Below, one piece after another: positions 1-9,937 of a stretch of DNA of 64,000 bases. This DNA comes from an uncultured Bacteroides sp. (lineage in GTDB: Bacteria > Bacteroidota > Bacteroidia > Bacteroidales > Bacteroidaceae): contig NZ_OY787466.1 of assembly GCF_963678845.1 (NCBI RefSeq), positions 682,001 through 746,000 on the forward strand. Reading direction: 5' to 3'. A program made the position numbers and the translations under genes. Numbering within the stretch: the first letter of the stretch is position 1; every line of letters begins with the position of its first letter. Under the pieces are notes generated by a model. It was given only the letters and a program-made list of their open reading frames with translations. It was not told where the DNA came from and did no database searches.

Positions 1-338
1 TAATATAACTGAAGATTATTTTATTGTAACCAAGATTCTTATATTGCTAATTCTATGGACTGCATAAAAAAAAGTTTTTTTAGTTTTTGCATACATTTCT
101 TTAGTTCATGCAAAAGTTTGGTGGTTTTTTGCTCGTAGAGGGAGTAATTCTGGTGCAACTGCACATATATAGGAATGAATATTTTAGTTATAAAAAATAA
201 ATCTTGGTTGAATGGAAATGAAAGCACCCCAATTTGGGAGCTCCTTTATGTGCAAAGTAAATATGGATAGCTTATAATTATTTTTAAAAATAGATTACAT
301 ATACCTTTTTGAAATTATTCTATAACATCTTAAATCTT
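1..338. other. AT-rich leader region without a supported gene
   Basis: No convincing coding region is seen. A possible minus-strand ORF at 39-227 is low-complexity and has no recognisable features. The stretch probably holds the promoter and leader of the phosphoesterase gene that follows. Short inverted repeats are visible, such as GTGCA-AC-TGCAC near 150-165, but no perfect TAnnTTTG element is seen on the + strand. A near match (TTACTTTG) lies on the minus strand at about 253-260. Confidence 0.4.
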
Positions 339-2825
339 ATGAATATGAAGAGAAAAATACTCATGTCAATTCTTTTTTGCATTAATTTTTGTTTTTCTTT
401 TAGCCAAAATAAAGTGGGATTTTGGAAATTTGACGATGCTAGCAATCTTATGAAAGCAGAAGTTGGGAAACCATTGACTTTAGTGGGAACCGGATTGCAG
501 AAAGCTGATGGCCCAGATGCTTCTAATGGTGCTGTTACGGTTAAGAGAGGTACTTATTTCGAAGTAGATCAGGATATTCCTGCTAAAGATGGAAACACAA
601 ATGTAAATGACTATTCTATAGTGATTGATTTTAAAATCTCTTCTCTGGATGTTTGGCATAATTTCTTGCAGACTGATCCAACAAATACATCCGATGGCGA
701 TTGTTTTATAAATAAATCCGGAAATATTGGCGCTTATTCTACTGGGTATAGCTCTTATGCTGTTTCACCAAATAAATGGTATCGGTTTGTTATTTCTGTA
801 AGTTTAAATAATTCATTTAAATTTTATTTAGATGGAAACTTAGTACATATAGGTAATGTTCAAACTGCTAATGATCGTTTTTCGTTGGCAAAAAAGTTCC
901 TTTTGTTTGCAGATGACGATGGTGAAGATGGTGATATAGATGTAGCAGAGGTTTCATTATATGATGGTGCTTTAGATGATGCAGCTGTTACTAAATTGGG
1001 AGGATATGGACATACAAATAAGTATGTATATGATATTCCGGTAGTAAAGCCCTATCTTCAGACTCCGGGATCTGATTATATGTATGTTTCCTGGCAGGAT
1101 ACATCAACAGTAAAAACACAGGTTAATTATGGTACTACTACTACTTTAACTAATAGCAAAACCGGAAGTTATGAAACAATAAATAGTTACCCATATATAT
1201 GGCATACTGTTAAGTTGACAAATTTACAGCCAAATACTAAATATTATTATCAAGTAACTAGTGGTAGTGGAGATTCACCTGTTTATTCATTCAGAACTCA
1301 ACCAGATAAATCTTATTCAGATGGTCACATTCGTTTTCTACTTTTTGGCGATACACAACAGAATCCCGATTTAACAACAATTGTTGTTAATAGTGCCGTA
1401 ACACAAATGAAGAACTTGTTTGGCGATGATTATGCTGACAGTTTGAATTTTGTTTTGCATACAGGAGATTGCCTTCAGCAAGGAAATAGCATAAGTGCAT
1501 ATACAACAGAGTTTTTTCATCCAATGGAACCTCTTAGCTGCAGATTACCTCTTGCAATAGTAGCAGGAAACCATGAGGTAGATAGCCAGTTGTTTTATTC
1601 TTATATGAAATATGATGATATTGCTCCATTTAGCTCGCCGGAAGGAATCGCTGAAAGATTCTGGTCTTTTAAGGTTTCCAGAACTTTATTTGTTGGTTTG
1701 AATTCAAATATTGTATATACATTCGGTGATCAGGAAAAAACATGGTTTGACCAGTTATTGCAGAATGCAGAAGCAGATCCTTCAATTGATCGTGTATTCT
1801 GTTTTATTCATCATTGCCCACATAGTGAATTATGGCAGGGTGGAGAGAGTCAATATTCACGGGATATATTAAGTATTATGCAGAAATACTCTAAGGCACA
1901 ACAATTATCATTTGGCCATACTCATGCTTTCGAAAGTGGTGTAATTCCTTCTTTAGCCAATAACACAACTGGTGATATCAGTTCTATTTGTGGTGGTGGC
2001 GGTGGTGGTGACAGAGATTATTTCTCTTCATCGGCTGTTGATATACCTTTAGTAAATATGTCTTATACTCAGAACTTCTTCATCTATGCTGATATTGATG
2101 TTAAAAATAAGTCTCACGTGTTTAAAGCATATGGTGTGGGCGATTTAGCTAAAAACAAAACTCCCAATATTACTGTAATGGATTCATGGTATCGTAAGCT
2201 GAATCAGGCAAAACCCGAAACTCCGTCATGTGTTTCTGCCGTTCTGAAGAACGATAGTGTTTATCTTTTGTCATCTCAATTTAATGGAGTAGATAGTTTA
2301 ATGTCAGTTGAGCTTCAGGCAACATCAACACCTAATGATTATTCACAACCATTGTTAGATTTGACAACTGATTGGAGAGATATTTTTGGAATTGATAACA
2401 ACGGAAATGCAATTGATTTGAATAAAAATATAAATTTGCTGAAACATGTTATCTCTGTTAAACCTTTAGTAGATGGAACAACATACGAATGGAGAGTTAG
2501 ATATCGTGATCATAACCTGAAATGGAGTAATTGGTCTAATGAACAGTCTTTTAAGTATGATGTATCGACCGGAATCAATACTATTCCAACAGATAGTAAA
2601 AGTGTTGTTAAAATAGTGAATCCCGTTCGTAATTCTATTTCAATAATACTTTCTGGCAATCAAAAGATTCAGAGCTTTACACTATATGATATTTATGGGC
2701 ATATGATGCTGCAGTCAACTAAGGACGATACAAATATTGAAGTTGCGGGGCTTGTAAATGGCATTTATATTGCTAAAATCAAAATAGGTGAAAAAGATTA
2801 TTATTTAAAATGCATTAAAGAATAA
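339..2825 (+). CDS. Secreted LamG / purple-acid-phosphatase-like metallophosphoesterase with T9SS sorting tail
   Basis: A multidomain exported phosphoesterase. The start at 339 (or 345) is chosen because the frame further upstream opens only with TTG, while MNMKRKILMSILFCINF begins a good signal peptide ending near FSFSQ. A LamG/concanavalin-like domain (about 30-215) is followed by an FN3-like purple-acid-phosphatase N-domain (about 225-325). The calcineurin-like domain has metal motifs FGDTQ (~337), HTGD, GNHE (~410), HH (~490) and GHTH (~526). After another FN3-like stretch, the last ~75 residues (NPVRNS...LYDIYG...GIYIAKI) match a type IX secretion C-terminal sorting domain, implying export to the surface. 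It is the first gene of the + strand glycan region; its exact substrate is unknown. Confidence 0.85.
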   Translation: MNMKRKILMSILFCINFCFSFSQNKVGFWKFDDASNLMKAEVGKPLTLVGTGLQKADGPDASNGAVTVKRGTYFEVDQDIPAKDGNTNVNDYSIVIDFKISSLDVWHNFLQTDPTNTSDGDCFINKSGNIGAYSTGYSSYAVSPNKWYRFVISVSLNNSFKFYLDGNLVHIGNVQTANDRFSLAKKFLLFADDDGEDGDIDVAEVSLYDGALDDAAVTKLGGYGHTNKYVYDIPVVKPYLQTPGSDYMYVSWQDTSTVKTQVNYGTTTTLTNSKTGSYETINSYPYIWHTVKLTNLQPNTKYYYQVTSGSGDSPVYSFRTQPDKSYSDGHIRFLLFGDTQQNPDLTTIVVNSAVTQMKNLFGDDYADSLNFVLHTGDCLQQGNSISAYTTEFFHPMEPLSCRLPLAIVAGNHEVDSQLFYSYMKYDDIAPFSSPEGIAERFWSFKVSRTLFVGLNSNIVYTFGDQEKTWFDQLLQNAEADPSIDRVFCFIHHCPHSELWQGGESQYSRDILSIMQKYSKAQQLSFGHTHAFESGVIPSLANNTTGDISSICGGGGGGDRDYFSSSAVDIPLVNMSYTQNFFIYADIDVKNKSHVFKAYGVGDLAKNKTPNITVMDSWYRKLNQAKPETPSCVSAVLKNDSVYLLSSQFNGVDSLMSVELQATSTPNDYSQPLLDLTTDWRDIFGIDNNGNAIDLNKNINLLKHVISVKPLVDGTTYEWRVRYRDHNLKWSNWSNEQSFKYDVSTGINTIPTDSKSVVKIVNPVRNSISIILSGNQKIQSFTLYDIYGHMMLQSTKDDTNIEVAGLVNGIYIAKIKIGEKDYYLKCIKE

Positions 2826-2846
2826 TTTTAATCTAGTGTATAATGA

Positions 2847-2891
2847 AAAACGCATCTCCATATACAATTATGGTAAATGGAGATACGTTTT
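2847..2891 (+). terminator. Intergenic hairpin between phosphoesterase and GH27 genes
   Basis: Arms at 2847-2861 and 2877-2891 are complementary over 15 nt with a single C:A mismatch and a 15-nt loop. The following sequence is TTTAGTTAATT, so a weak terminator or an mRNA-processing/stability hairpin is likely. It lies inside the longer open frame that begins at 2843, which argues that the real GH27 start is the later ATG at 2909. Confidence 0.6.
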
Positions 2892-2908
2892 ATTTAGTTA
2901 ATTATCTT

Positions 2909-4873
2909 ATGAAAAAAAACAGTATTTTATTAATCCTTTTTTTATTTCCGCTTTTTGTTTTTTCAAAAACAGTCTGGTTGGATAAGCTTAATGTTAGTTT
3001 AATGTATCAGGATTGGGGAACAGCACAAGTGAATAAGTCGGTTCTTGGCTTACCTCTGAAAGTAGCAGGAACTAACTATCAACGGGGTGTTGGCACTCAT
3101 TCAATAAGTCGTTTTTTAGTGAATTTGAATGGCAAAGCAAAATCTCTGTCCGGCTTTGTAGGCGCTGATGATAGTAATGACTATAGTGGGAATATGGAAT
3201 TTCAGATTCTTGCCGATAAAAAAGTTATTTGGCAGAGTGGAATCATGCACAAAGGAATACCTGTTAAAGCTTTCTCTGTTAATCTGAAGAATGTTCAGAA
3301 AGTAGCATTGCTTGTGACTGAAGGAAGAGATGGAATTATGTATGATCATGCTGATTGGTTAAATGTGAAATTTGAAACATCTGGTGATATAATACCCGAA
3401 AGTGTTGTTCCTGAAAAGATAGCAACAGAGAAATATATATTAACTCCAAAAGAAAAAGAAACGCCAAAGATAAACTCACCAAAGATTTATGGTGTAAGAC
3501 CAGGAAGCCCCTTTCTATATACCGTTGCAGCAACTGGAAAAAGACCTATTGTTTTTTCTGCTTACCAACTTCCTGATGGTCTCTCCATTGATAAAGAAAC
3601 TGGTATAATTACTGGCTCTTTAGAAAAGAAAGGTACGTATAATGTAATTGTAAGAGCCGATAATGAATTAGGTGGTGATTTCCGGATTGTTCGGATAATA
3701 GTTGGAGACAAAATATGTTTAACTCCTCCAATGGGATGGAACAGCTGGAATTGCTGGGGGCTTGGTGTTGATGATAAAAAGGTAAAGAATGCAGCTGATT
3801 TTATGAGTCGTAAACTGATTAACCACGGTTGGACGTATGTTAATATTGATGATGGATGGGAAGCTGATAAGAGAACTGCAGATAATGAGCTTATGGGCAA
3901 CTATAAATTCCCTGATTTTAAAGGACTAAGTGATTATATTCATTCAAAAGGTTTGAAATTTGGTATTTATTCATCTCCAGGTCCGAAAACTTGTGGTGGA
4001 TATTTGGCTAGTTATATGCACGAGGAACAAGATGCTCAAACTTGGGCAAAATGGGGTGTTGATTATCTGAAGTATGATTATTGTTCTTATAATGAAGTAG
4101 CTCCTGTACCAACAGAAAATTTGATTAAGGAACCTTATGTTGTTATGAAAAAGGCTTTGGATAAGGCAAATCGTGATATCGTATATTGTGTGGGATATGG
4201 AGCTCCCAATGTTTGGAATTGGGGACAAGAGGCTGGAGGTAACTTCTGGCGAACTACAAGAGATATTACTGATGAATGGAATGTTGTGACTGCTATTGGA
4301 TGTTTCCAGGATGTATGTGCACAAGTAACTAAACCAGGTTCTTATAATGATCCGGATATGCTGGTTGTTGGAAAGCTTGGTCAGGGATGGGGAGCAAAAG
4401 CTCATGATTCATACCTTACTCCTGATGAACAATATTCTCACATAAGCCTTTGGTGTTTATTGTCTGCTCCATTACTTATTGGGTGCGACATGGATAATAT
4501 GGATGATTTTACCCTGAATCTGCTTACTAATGATGAAGTTATTGCTGTTGATCAAGACCCTTTGGCAATGCCTTCTAAGAAAATAATAACAGATGAAGGG
4601 CAGATATGGTACAAATATCTGGAAGATGGTTCTGTAGCCGTAGGTTTTTTTAATATTGATCCATATGCTATTTTATGGAATCAAAAAGATAGTGAGCAAA
4701 TACAAAAGATTAAATATAAAATGACAGTGAAGTTGTCTCAACTAGGCTTAAATGGGAAATATATGGTGCATGATTTATGGCGTCAGAAAGACTTGGGTAC
4801 TGTGGATAACTCTTTTGAAACAGAAATGCCTTATCACGGTGTTTCTTTTGTGAAATTTGTTCCTGTAAAATGA
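2909..4873 (+). CDS. GH27 alpha-galactosidase-like enzyme with NPCBM domain
   Basis: A secreted glycoside hydrolase, 654 aa from ATG 2909, which begins a signal peptide (MKKNSILLILFLFPLFVFS). Residues about 20-155 form an NPCBM carbohydrate-binding domain (RGVGTHS, DWLNVKF). About 190-265 is a He_PIG/Ig-like linker domain. The GH27 barrel starts at TPPMGWNSWN (~270). The nucleophile Asp is in YLKYDYC (~389) and the acid/base Asp is in YNDPDM (~482). GH27 enzymes are retaining alpha-galactosidases or alpha-N-acetylgalactosaminidases. The usual CEWG segment of classic alpha-galactosidases is replaced here by CVGYGAPNVWNWG, so the substrate may differ from plain alpha-galactoside. It follows the phosphoesterase and precedes a DUF4434 gene by 56 bp. 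Confidence 0.88.
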   Translation: MKKNSILLILFLFPLFVFSKTVWLDKLNVSLMYQDWGTAQVNKSVLGLPLKVAGTNYQRGVGTHSISRFLVNLNGKAKSLSGFVGADDSNDYSGNMEFQILADKKVIWQSGIMHKGIPVKAFSVNLKNVQKVALLVTEGRDGIMYDHADWLNVKFETSGDIIPESVVPEKIATEKYILTPKEKETPKINSPKIYGVRPGSPFLYTVAATGKRPIVFSAYQLPDGLSIDKETGIITGSLEKKGTYNVIVRADNELGGDFRIVRIIVGDKICLTPPMGWNSWNCWGLGVDDKKVKNAADFMSRKLINHGWTYVNIDDGWEADKRTADNELMGNYKFPDFKGLSDYIHSKGLKFGIYSSPGPKTCGGYLASYMHEEQDAQTWAKWGVDYLKYDYCSYNEVAPVPTENLIKEPYVVMKKALDKANRDIVYCVGYGAPNVWNWGQEAGGNFWRTTRDITDEWNVVTAIGCFQDVCAQVTKPGSYNDPDMLVVGKLGQGWGAKAHDSYLTPDEQYSHISLWCLLSAPLLIGCDMDNMDDFTLNLLTNDEVIAVDQDPLAMPSKKIITDEGQIWYKYLEDGSVAVGFFNIDPYAILWNQKDSEQIQKIKYKMTVKLSQLGLNGKYMVHDLWRQKDLGTVDNSFETEMPYHGVSFVKFVPVK

Positions 4874-4929
4874 ATTAGTTTTATAAATTTGAATATTTTC
4901 AAAGATTATATAATAGAAAATAATATAAA

Positions 4930-6000
4930 ATGAATAGAAGGAATTTTCTACAATTCTTGGGCGTTAGCTCTGCTGCACTTCTCATCCCCGGAGGATTGCA
5001 ATCTAAGTTGCTCAAATCGATGGCGCAAAATCCCAATATAAAACCAATCTCAGGATCTTGGTTTGAGTTTCAACACCTTTTGCCCTCAGAAGGGAGATAT
5101 TGGGATCCGGCTTTAGCCAAGTTTACTGCTGAACAATGGAAAGAGAAAGTAAAGGAGATTAGTGAAATAGGATTTGAATATCTGGTGCTTCAGGAAATCG
5201 CTTTGGATGGGAAGGCTATTTATCCGTCTGGATTAGCGCCCCAATATCAGTTAGGTTGTGATGATCCATTAGAAGCTGTTCTTTCTGCGGCAGACGAAGT
5301 AGGAATTAAATTTTTTATTAGTAACGATTTCTGGGCAGATTGCCAGAAGGGCGATTTTTTAATGAATGATCCTGGAATTAGGAAACTTCGGGCGAAGGCA
5401 ATGGAAGAGGTTACTAATAAATATGGTCATCATAAAAGTTTTTATGGCTGGTATTTTCCGAATGAATCTTACCTGATGCCTTATTTTGATGACAAGTTTA
5501 TTAATTATATGAATGATTGTACCAGAACGGCAAAAATGTTAATGCCGGATAGTGTAAACATAATTGCTCCATATAATATAAAAGCAGAAAAGTCAGATGA
5601 TTTTTTTGTTAAGCAGTTAGAACGGATGAATATTGATATTATAGCTTATCAGGATGGAGTTGGTGTAAACTCAACCAGACTGGGTGAGCCGGCTAAATAT
5701 TTTGAGAACTTGTACAAAGCACATCAAAAAGCATCCCGGGCAAGGATTTGGGCCGATATGGAATTATTCTATTTCGAGGAAGGTACCAAAGGAAATCTTT
5801 TACCTGCTGATTTTGAGACGCGTATCTTGAAACAGATGGAAGATCTTTCTCCTTTTGTTGACAAGATATTATGTTACCAATATATTGGATGCATGAATAA
5901 ACCTGGCTCAAAAGCTTATGCCGGACATGAGAACCAGGAATCTGTAAGGTTATACAAACAATACAAAAAGTGGTATGATGCTAATATCATTAATAAATAA
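4930..6000 (+). CDS. DUF4434-like TIM-barrel protein (putative glycoside hydrolase), copy 1
   Basis: A 356-aa exported protein with a twin-arginine-type leader (MNRRNFLQFLG). It resembles the DUF4434 group, which is thought to adopt a TIM barrel; no reaction is established. GWYFPNES has Glu179 and is followed by YQD at 240-242 and WADMEL with Glu278. These spacings match the copy at 31406 residue for residue, and the same trio appears in three further proteins of this region. Two Glu residues at strand-4-like and strand-7-like positions suggest a retaining glycosidase, which is inference. It lies 10 bp upstream of the acetylesterase gene, so co-transcription is likely. Confidence 0.72.
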   Translation: MNRRNFLQFLGVSSAALLIPGGLQSKLLKSMAQNPNIKPISGSWFEFQHLLPSEGRYWDPALAKFTAEQWKEKVKEISEIGFEYLVLQEIALDGKAIYPSGLAPQYQLGCDDPLEAVLSAADEVGIKFFISNDFWADCQKGDFLMNDPGIRKLRAKAMEEVTNKYGHHKSFYGWYFPNESYLMPYFDDKFINYMNDCTRTAKMLMPDSVNIIAPYNIKAEKSDDFFVKQLERMNIDIIAYQDGVGVNSTRLGEPAKYFENLYKAHQKASRARIWADMELFYFEEGTKGNLLPADFETRILKQMEDLSPFVDKILCYQYIGCMNKPGSKAYAGHENQESVRLYKQYKKWYDANIINK

Positions 6001-6010
6001 TTAATTTAGG

Positions 6011-7417
6011 ATGAAGAATTATTTTATAGTCTTGATATTTATAATGTGCCCTTTTTTATCAAATCAAGTATCGGCACAAATAAAATTGCGTTTACCATCT
6101 ATATTAAGTGATCATGCTGTTTTGCAGGGATCATCTGAATGTAAGCTATGGGGATGGGGGCCAGGTGCAGAAACGGTGAAAATTGTTTGTAGCTGGAATG
6201 ATAAGGATACAATATCTGTTCCTATTGATGCCAGATGTCTTTGGGAGACAACGATTAAAACTCCGAAAGGTACTGGACCATATAAAATAGAATTTATATG
6301 CGGAAAACAGTATCTTAAAATACAAGATATACTTGTAGGAGAAGTCTGGCTGTGTTCAGGGCAATCTAATATGGAATTTAATTACAAATGGGGATTGAAT
6401 GATCCGGAATCTTTAAATACTTGTGATAATGATTCTATCCGTTTCTTTCAGGTTGAACAGGATTATGATGAATATCCAAGGAGTGATTGTAAGGGCAAAT
6501 GGGTTTTGTGTAACAAGAATACAATGCCAGATTTTAGTTCCTTGGGCTATTTCTTTGGTAAGAAGCTCTTCAATGCAATCAATAAACCTGTGGGGCTAGT
6601 TGGTGCATATTGGGGAGGTACATGTATACAGGTGTGGATGCCTAAAGAATCTTTTGAAAATAATGATATGAAAAGGTTTTTATCAAATATAGAACCATAC
6701 GGTTGGGCTCCTAAAGGTGGTGCATTATTATATAATTCGATGATAAATCCGATAACAAGATATAATCTTTCCGGAGTTCTTTGGTATCAAGGTGAAGCTA
6801 ATGTTGCAGATTGTTCTTCTGATTATTCGCAATTATTATCTACTATGATAAATGAGTGGAGAAATAAATTTGCAAATAATTTCCCTTTCTATGTAATGCA
6901 AATATCACCGTGGAATGGCTATTCTGGGATAAATGCTGCTTTATTAAGGGAACAACAAGAATTGGTATCTAAAACTGTCTCCAATGTGGGTTTGGTATCT
7001 GTCGCTGATTTGACTGATGATATTGCTGATATTCATCCCAGAAATAAAAAAGGAGCAGGTGAAAGGGTTGCTGATTATGTTTTGTCCAAACAATATCATA
7101 CTCAATCTGTGTTTAATCATCCTGTAATTGAAACATGGAAGATCGATGGGAATAAAATTGTAATAAATATAAAGTCATTGGATAAGTTAAAAACCAAGAG
7201 TAAAGAAGCTTCAGGGTGCTTTCAAATAGCAGGTGAGGATAAATTGTTTTACACAGCTAAGATTGTGAAGGATGTAAAAAATAAGATTGTTATAGAGTCA
7301 AACAAGGTAGTTCATCCTATCGCTTTTAGGTATTGTTTTACTAATGATGCGATACCAGATCTTTTTGACTCTAATGGTTTGCCTTTGCTTCAATATAGAT
7401 CAGATAATTGGAAATAA
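6011..7417 (+). CDS. Sialate O-acetylesterase family protein
   Basis: A secreted SGNH-type carbohydrate esterase of 468 aa. A signal peptide (MKNYFIVLIFIMCPF...VSA) is followed by the family pattern LSDHAVLQ, the nucleophile block SGQSNMEF (Ser119), WYQGEAN, and the catalytic pair region DIADIHPRNK. Family members remove O-acetyl groups from sialic acids, but in Bacteroidota glycan loci they often act on other acetylated sugars such as xylans, so the name gives the family and not a proven substrate. It is packed between DUF4434 and ribokinase genes. Confidence 0.85.
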   Translation: MKNYFIVLIFIMCPFLSNQVSAQIKLRLPSILSDHAVLQGSSECKLWGWGPGAETVKIVCSWNDKDTISVPIDARCLWETTIKTPKGTGPYKIEFICGKQYLKIQDILVGEVWLCSGQSNMEFNYKWGLNDPESLNTCDNDSIRFFQVEQDYDEYPRSDCKGKWVLCNKNTMPDFSSLGYFFGKKLFNAINKPVGLVGAYWGGTCIQVWMPKESFENNDMKRFLSNIEPYGWAPKGGALLYNSMINPITRYNLSGVLWYQGEANVADCSSDYSQLLSTMINEWRNKFANNFPFYVMQISPWNGYSGINAALLREQQELVSKTVSNVGLVSVADLTDDIADIHPRNKKGAGERVADYVLSKQYHTQSVFNHPVIETWKIDGNKIVINIKSLDKLKTKSKEASGCFQIAGEDKLFYTAKIVKDVKNKIVIESNKVVHPIAFRYCFTNDAIPDLFDSNGLPLLQYRSDNWK

Positions 7418-7436
7418 TATACTAAGAAAAAATACT

Positions 7437-8348
7437 ATGAAAAGAAAAAAACTATTAGTAATTGGTAGCGTAAATACTGATATGGTTGTAAAGTCACATA
7501 GCTTACCAAAACCAGGTGAAACTGTTTTAGGAGGAACTTTTTTTATGAATGCTGGAGGTAAAGGTGCTAATCAGGCTGTTGCGGCAGCTCGTTTAGGAGC
7601 AGATGTTACTTTCATTTGTAAAATAGGAAATGATGCATTTGGTGAAACATCAAAGAAACTATTCGAAAATGAAGGTATTGATACTTCGTACGTTTTGGTT
7701 GATCCAGATAATGCCTCTGGTGTGGCTTTAATAACTGTAGATCATAATGCAGAAAATTGTATTGTTGTTGCTCCCGGAGCAAATGGAAATCTTCATGCAT
7801 CAGATGTTCCCGATTTATCAAGTATAATTGAACAAGCTGATTATGTGTTAATGCAATTGGAAATACCAATGGAGACAATACAAATGGTAGCAGATATTGC
7901 TTATCAAAAGAATATACCTGTCATTCTGAATCCAGCTCCAGCTCCTGCTCAGGCTTTATCAAACAACTTACTGAATAAATTGTATTTAATAACACCAAAC
8001 GAAACTGAAGCTGAACTTATAACGGGGATAAAGGTGACTGATAAGGATTCTGCTTTGTTGGCTGCAAAAAAGATCCACGATTTGGGCGTTTGCTGTGTGA
8101 TAATTACTATGGGTGCAAAAGGTGCTTTTGTATATAAGGACTCACAGTGTGAGATTATACCTTCTTTCAAAGTGACAGCTGTTGATACTACAGCAGCGGG
8201 TGATATTTTTAATGGAGCTTTAGTTGTAGGATTAATGGAAGGTAAATCAATTAAAGAATCAGTTCAGTTTGCATGCCGGGCATCTGCAATCTCAGTATCT
8301 CGCATGGGAGCTCAATCATCTGCCCCATATAGAAAAGAAATAATTTGA
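7437..8348 (+). CDS. rbsK: Ribokinase (PfkB family)
   Basis: A cytoplasmic sugar kinase of 303 aa that phosphorylates D-ribose to ribose 5-phosphate. The start at ATG 7437 (MKRKKLLVIGSVNTDMV) fits the family. The longer frame from 7344 would overlap the acetylesterase gene and add an unrelated 31-residue extension. Motifs are GGKGANQAVAAARLGA (substrate/PfkB signature 1), LNPAPA, TPNETEAE and the anion-hole/catalytic motif DTTAAGDIFNGAL. The A in TTAAGD is the typical ribokinase form. Its neighbours, an exported ADP-ribosylglycohydrolase-type enzyme and a sugar permease, suggest that released ribose is imported and phosphorylated. Confidence 0.9.
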   Translation: MKRKKLLVIGSVNTDMVVKSHSLPKPGETVLGGTFFMNAGGKGANQAVAAARLGADVTFICKIGNDAFGETSKKLFENEGIDTSYVLVDPDNASGVALITVDHNAENCIVVAPGANGNLHASDVPDLSSIIEQADYVLMQLEIPMETIQMVADIAYQKNIPVILNPAPAPAQALSNNLLNKLYLITPNETEAELITGIKVTDKDSALLAAKKIHDLGVCCVIITMGAKGAFVYKDSQCEIIPSFKVTAVDTTAAGDIFNGALVVGLMEGKSIKESVQFACRASAISVSRMGAQSSAPYRKEII

Positions 8349-8349
8349 A

Positions 8350-9915
8350 ATGAAACCTATGATAAAGATTAGATTGTTTTTAAGCATTTTTACCTTGATT
8401 ATTTCGACCGAGGTATTTTCATGTCCATTATTGAATGACAAGAAAGCAAGCACCCCTAGTGAAAAAATGCTGACTAAGGATGTTCTTATGGATAAAGTAA
8501 AAGGGGGATGGGCCGGTAAAACAATAGGATGCACTTATGGAGGGCCGGTTGAATTTCTATATAATGGGACAATGATTCAAGACTATATTCCTTTAAAATG
8601 GAATAATGAAAGCATTAAATGGTATTATGATAATTTCCCCGGACTTTATGACGATGTTTATGTTAACCTGACTTTTGTTGATGTCTTTGATCGTTTAGGG
8701 TTTAAGGCTCCGGCAGATTCTTTTGCAATAGCTTTTGCTCATGCCAGTTATCCTCTTTGGCATGCAAATCAGGTTGCCCGTAATAATGTTTTAAATGGAA
8801 TAATGCCCCCGGCTTCAGGATCCTGGTTAAATAACCCACATGCAGATGATATTGATTTTCAGATAGAAGCTGATTTTGCAGGAATAATGTCTCCGGGTAT
8901 GCCTAATTCTTCCTCTGAAATATCAGACAAAGTAGGTCATATTATGACTTATGGTAATGGTTGGTATGGTGGAGTCTTTGTTGCTGCCATGTATTCTTTG
9001 GCATATACATCTAATAATATTGAGTTTATAGTTTCTGAGGCTCTAAAAACAATACCAGCTAAGAGTACCTTTTATCAATGTATTAGTGATGTTATAAAAT
9101 GGCATAAACTATATCCCAATGACTGGAAGCAGACATGGTTTGAATGTGAAAAGAAATGGAGTAGTGATATCGGGTGTCCGGATGGCGTTTTTGTCCCGCT
9201 TGATATTGATGCACTAATAAATAGTGCTTATGTTACAATAGGTTTATTATATGGGCAAGGTGATTTTGGAAAATCAATAGAGATCTCAACTCGTTGTGGT
9301 TTAGATGCTGATTGTAATCCATCAACAGCTGCAGGTATTTTAGGGGTTATGCTTGGTTATAGTAAGATTCCGGAAGTTTGGAAAAGGCCATTACTGGGAG
9401 TAGAAGACAGACTTTTTTCACATTCAAATTATTCTTTGAACAAAGCTTATAAAGTTAGCTATAATCATGCATTAGCAATGATTTTAGAAAAAGGAGGCAA
9501 AGTTGGTGATAATGATGTTATAATAAAATGTCAGAAGCCTGTCGCCGTTAATTATGAGCAATCCTTTGAAGGTCATTTTCCTAAAGAAAAGATTTCTGTT
9601 AATAAGTCTTTGAATAAAGAAATGGATGTTGAATTTAATGGGAACGGGGCTGTTTTTAAAGGATCTGTTCAATGCCCAGATAACGAGTATGTTGCAGATG
9701 TTGAAGTATTGGTAGATGGACAAAATATGGGGACAATAAAATTACCGGTTTCAACTCAGGATTCCAGAAAAGTAGATATTTATTGGATTTACAAATTGAA
9801 AGAAGGAATGCATAAAGTATCATTTAATTGGTTAAACCCAGATTCTAAAGCACAAGTTTATTTGGGAGATGCAATTGTTTATACAGATTCTTCTAAGATT
9901 AGTTTTCTTAAATAG
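8350..9915 (+). CDS. Secreted ADP-ribosylglycohydrolase family protein
   Basis: A 521-aa protein with a signal peptide (MKPMIKIRLFLSIFTLIISTEVFS), placed 1 bp after ribokinase. The DraG-type fold is indicated by KVKGGWAGKTIGCTYGG, the metal-binding DD in LYDDVYVNLTF, HADDIDFQIEADF and RCGLDADCNPSTAAGILG. These correspond to the dinuclear-metal ligands of ADP-ribosyl hydrolases. Residues about 385-521 form an added beta-rich C-terminal domain. The family cleaves N- or O-glycosidic bonds of ADP-ribose. Export plus an adjacent ribokinase suggests it frees ribose from an external ribosylated compound. That is inference, although established Bacteroides ribose-scavenging loci combine the same families. 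Confidence 0.82.
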   Translation: MKPMIKIRLFLSIFTLIISTEVFSCPLLNDKKASTPSEKMLTKDVLMDKVKGGWAGKTIGCTYGGPVEFLYNGTMIQDYIPLKWNNESIKWYYDNFPGLYDDVYVNLTFVDVFDRLGFKAPADSFAIAFAHASYPLWHANQVARNNVLNGIMPPASGSWLNNPHADDIDFQIEADFAGIMSPGMPNSSSEISDKVGHIMTYGNGWYGGVFVAAMYSLAYTSNNIEFIVSEALKTIPAKSTFYQCISDVIKWHKLYPNDWKQTWFECEKKWSSDIGCPDGVFVPLDIDALINSAYVTIGLLYGQGDFGKSIEISTRCGLDADCNPSTAAGILGVMLGYSKIPEVWKRPLLGVEDRLFSHSNYSLNKAYKVSYNHALAMILEKGGKVGDNDVIIKCQKPVAVNYEQSFEGHFPKEKISVNKSLNKEMDVEFNGNGAVFKGSVQCPDNEYVADVEVLVDGQNMGTIKLPVSTQDSRKVDIYWIYKLKEGMHKVSFNWLNPDSKAQVYLGDAIVYTDSSKISFLK

Positions 9916-9937
9916 AAAGGATAAAACTCATATTATA

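Noticed and set aside
39..227. 62-codon minus-strand ORF at the left edge
   Set aside because: Low-complexity composition and no family resemblance.
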